A stretch of 35,529 bases of DNA from Candidatus Woesearchaeota archaeon. Lineage in GTDB: Archaea > Nanobdellota > Nanobdellia > Woesearchaeales > GW2011-AR4. The number at the start of each line of letters is the position of its first letter. Within the stretch, counting starts at the first letter, position 1. The position numbers and the translations under genes were made by a program. The stretch spans positions 1-35,529 of the forward strand of contig JACPMW010000005.1 in the NCBI GenBank assembly GCA_016185805.1, given 5' to 3'. Below the pieces are notes generated by a model, which had not been told where the DNA came from, made no database searches, and saw only the letters and a list, made by a program, of their open reading frames with translations. Of this stretch, positions 35,395-35,529 are shown piece after piece.

Positions 35395-35529
35395 TCACAT
35401 TAGTCCTAATTGAGTAGCTATGTCTATTGCCGGGTTTTTTGAGGAAAATTTGACGTATGCTCTTTTCTCGCCGTCTGCATTTATGAAGGTATTCACCTTT
35501 TCTATCTTTACTTTAAACATCTCCTCTAC
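35395..35529 (-). CDS. rpl23: Ribosomal protein L23, C-terminal part (truncated by window edge)
   Basis: My translation of the minus strand: VEEMFKVKIEKVNTFINADGEKRAYVKFSSKNPAIDIATQLGLM*. Confidence 0.88.
   Translation of the reverse strand, partial: VEEMFKVKIEKVNTFINADGEKRAYVKFSSKNPAIDIATQLGLM

Noticed and set aside
1-35529. CRISPR arrays, transposases, integrases, rRNA or toxin-antitoxin pairs
   Set aside because: No repeat-spacer periodicity, mobile-element protein motifs or rRNA signatures were seen on either strand.

Overview
The window is archaeal, probably DPANN/Woesearchaeota-like judging by gene content. That lineage call is inference, since no search was run. Left part, + strand: 3' end of pelota; acs; a TrmB-like regulator; an orphan ORF; chorismate mutase; split transketolase; transaldolase; a divergent formyltransferase/wHTH pair; a DRG GTPase. 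Centre: a tightly overlapping ~12 kb operon (9845-21673) encoding DAHP synthase, a histidine phosphatase, AroB, fused AroD-AroE, AroA, bacterial-type AroK, AroC, TyrA, PheA, PheS and PheT. Right part, mostly - strand: L14e, L34e, a type IV pilin-like gene (+), DUF106/EMC3-like, SecY, and the S10/spc ribosomal superoperon down to L23 (partial at the edge). The main discovery candidate is an unannotated 32-codon ORF at 9646-9744, just upstream of the aromatic operon. It has its own archaeal promoter and reads MMKRIENLMAQIGFAFYRLFSSFRYFFFYFKF. Twelve of its last 19 residues are Phe or Tyr. A hairpin starts at its stop codon, and the Phe codons themselves form an oligo-T tract. It looks like a Phe/Tyr-sensing leader peptide (attenuator), analogous to E. 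coli PheL/PheM but in an archaeon. A second mini-ORF (METKRWEI) overlaps the DAHP synthase start in ATGA fashion. Other points: SecY lacks its TM1, S3 starts at TTG inside tandem hairpins, a 30-bp palindrome lies between the divergent L34e and pilin promoters, and there are several structured 5' regions.
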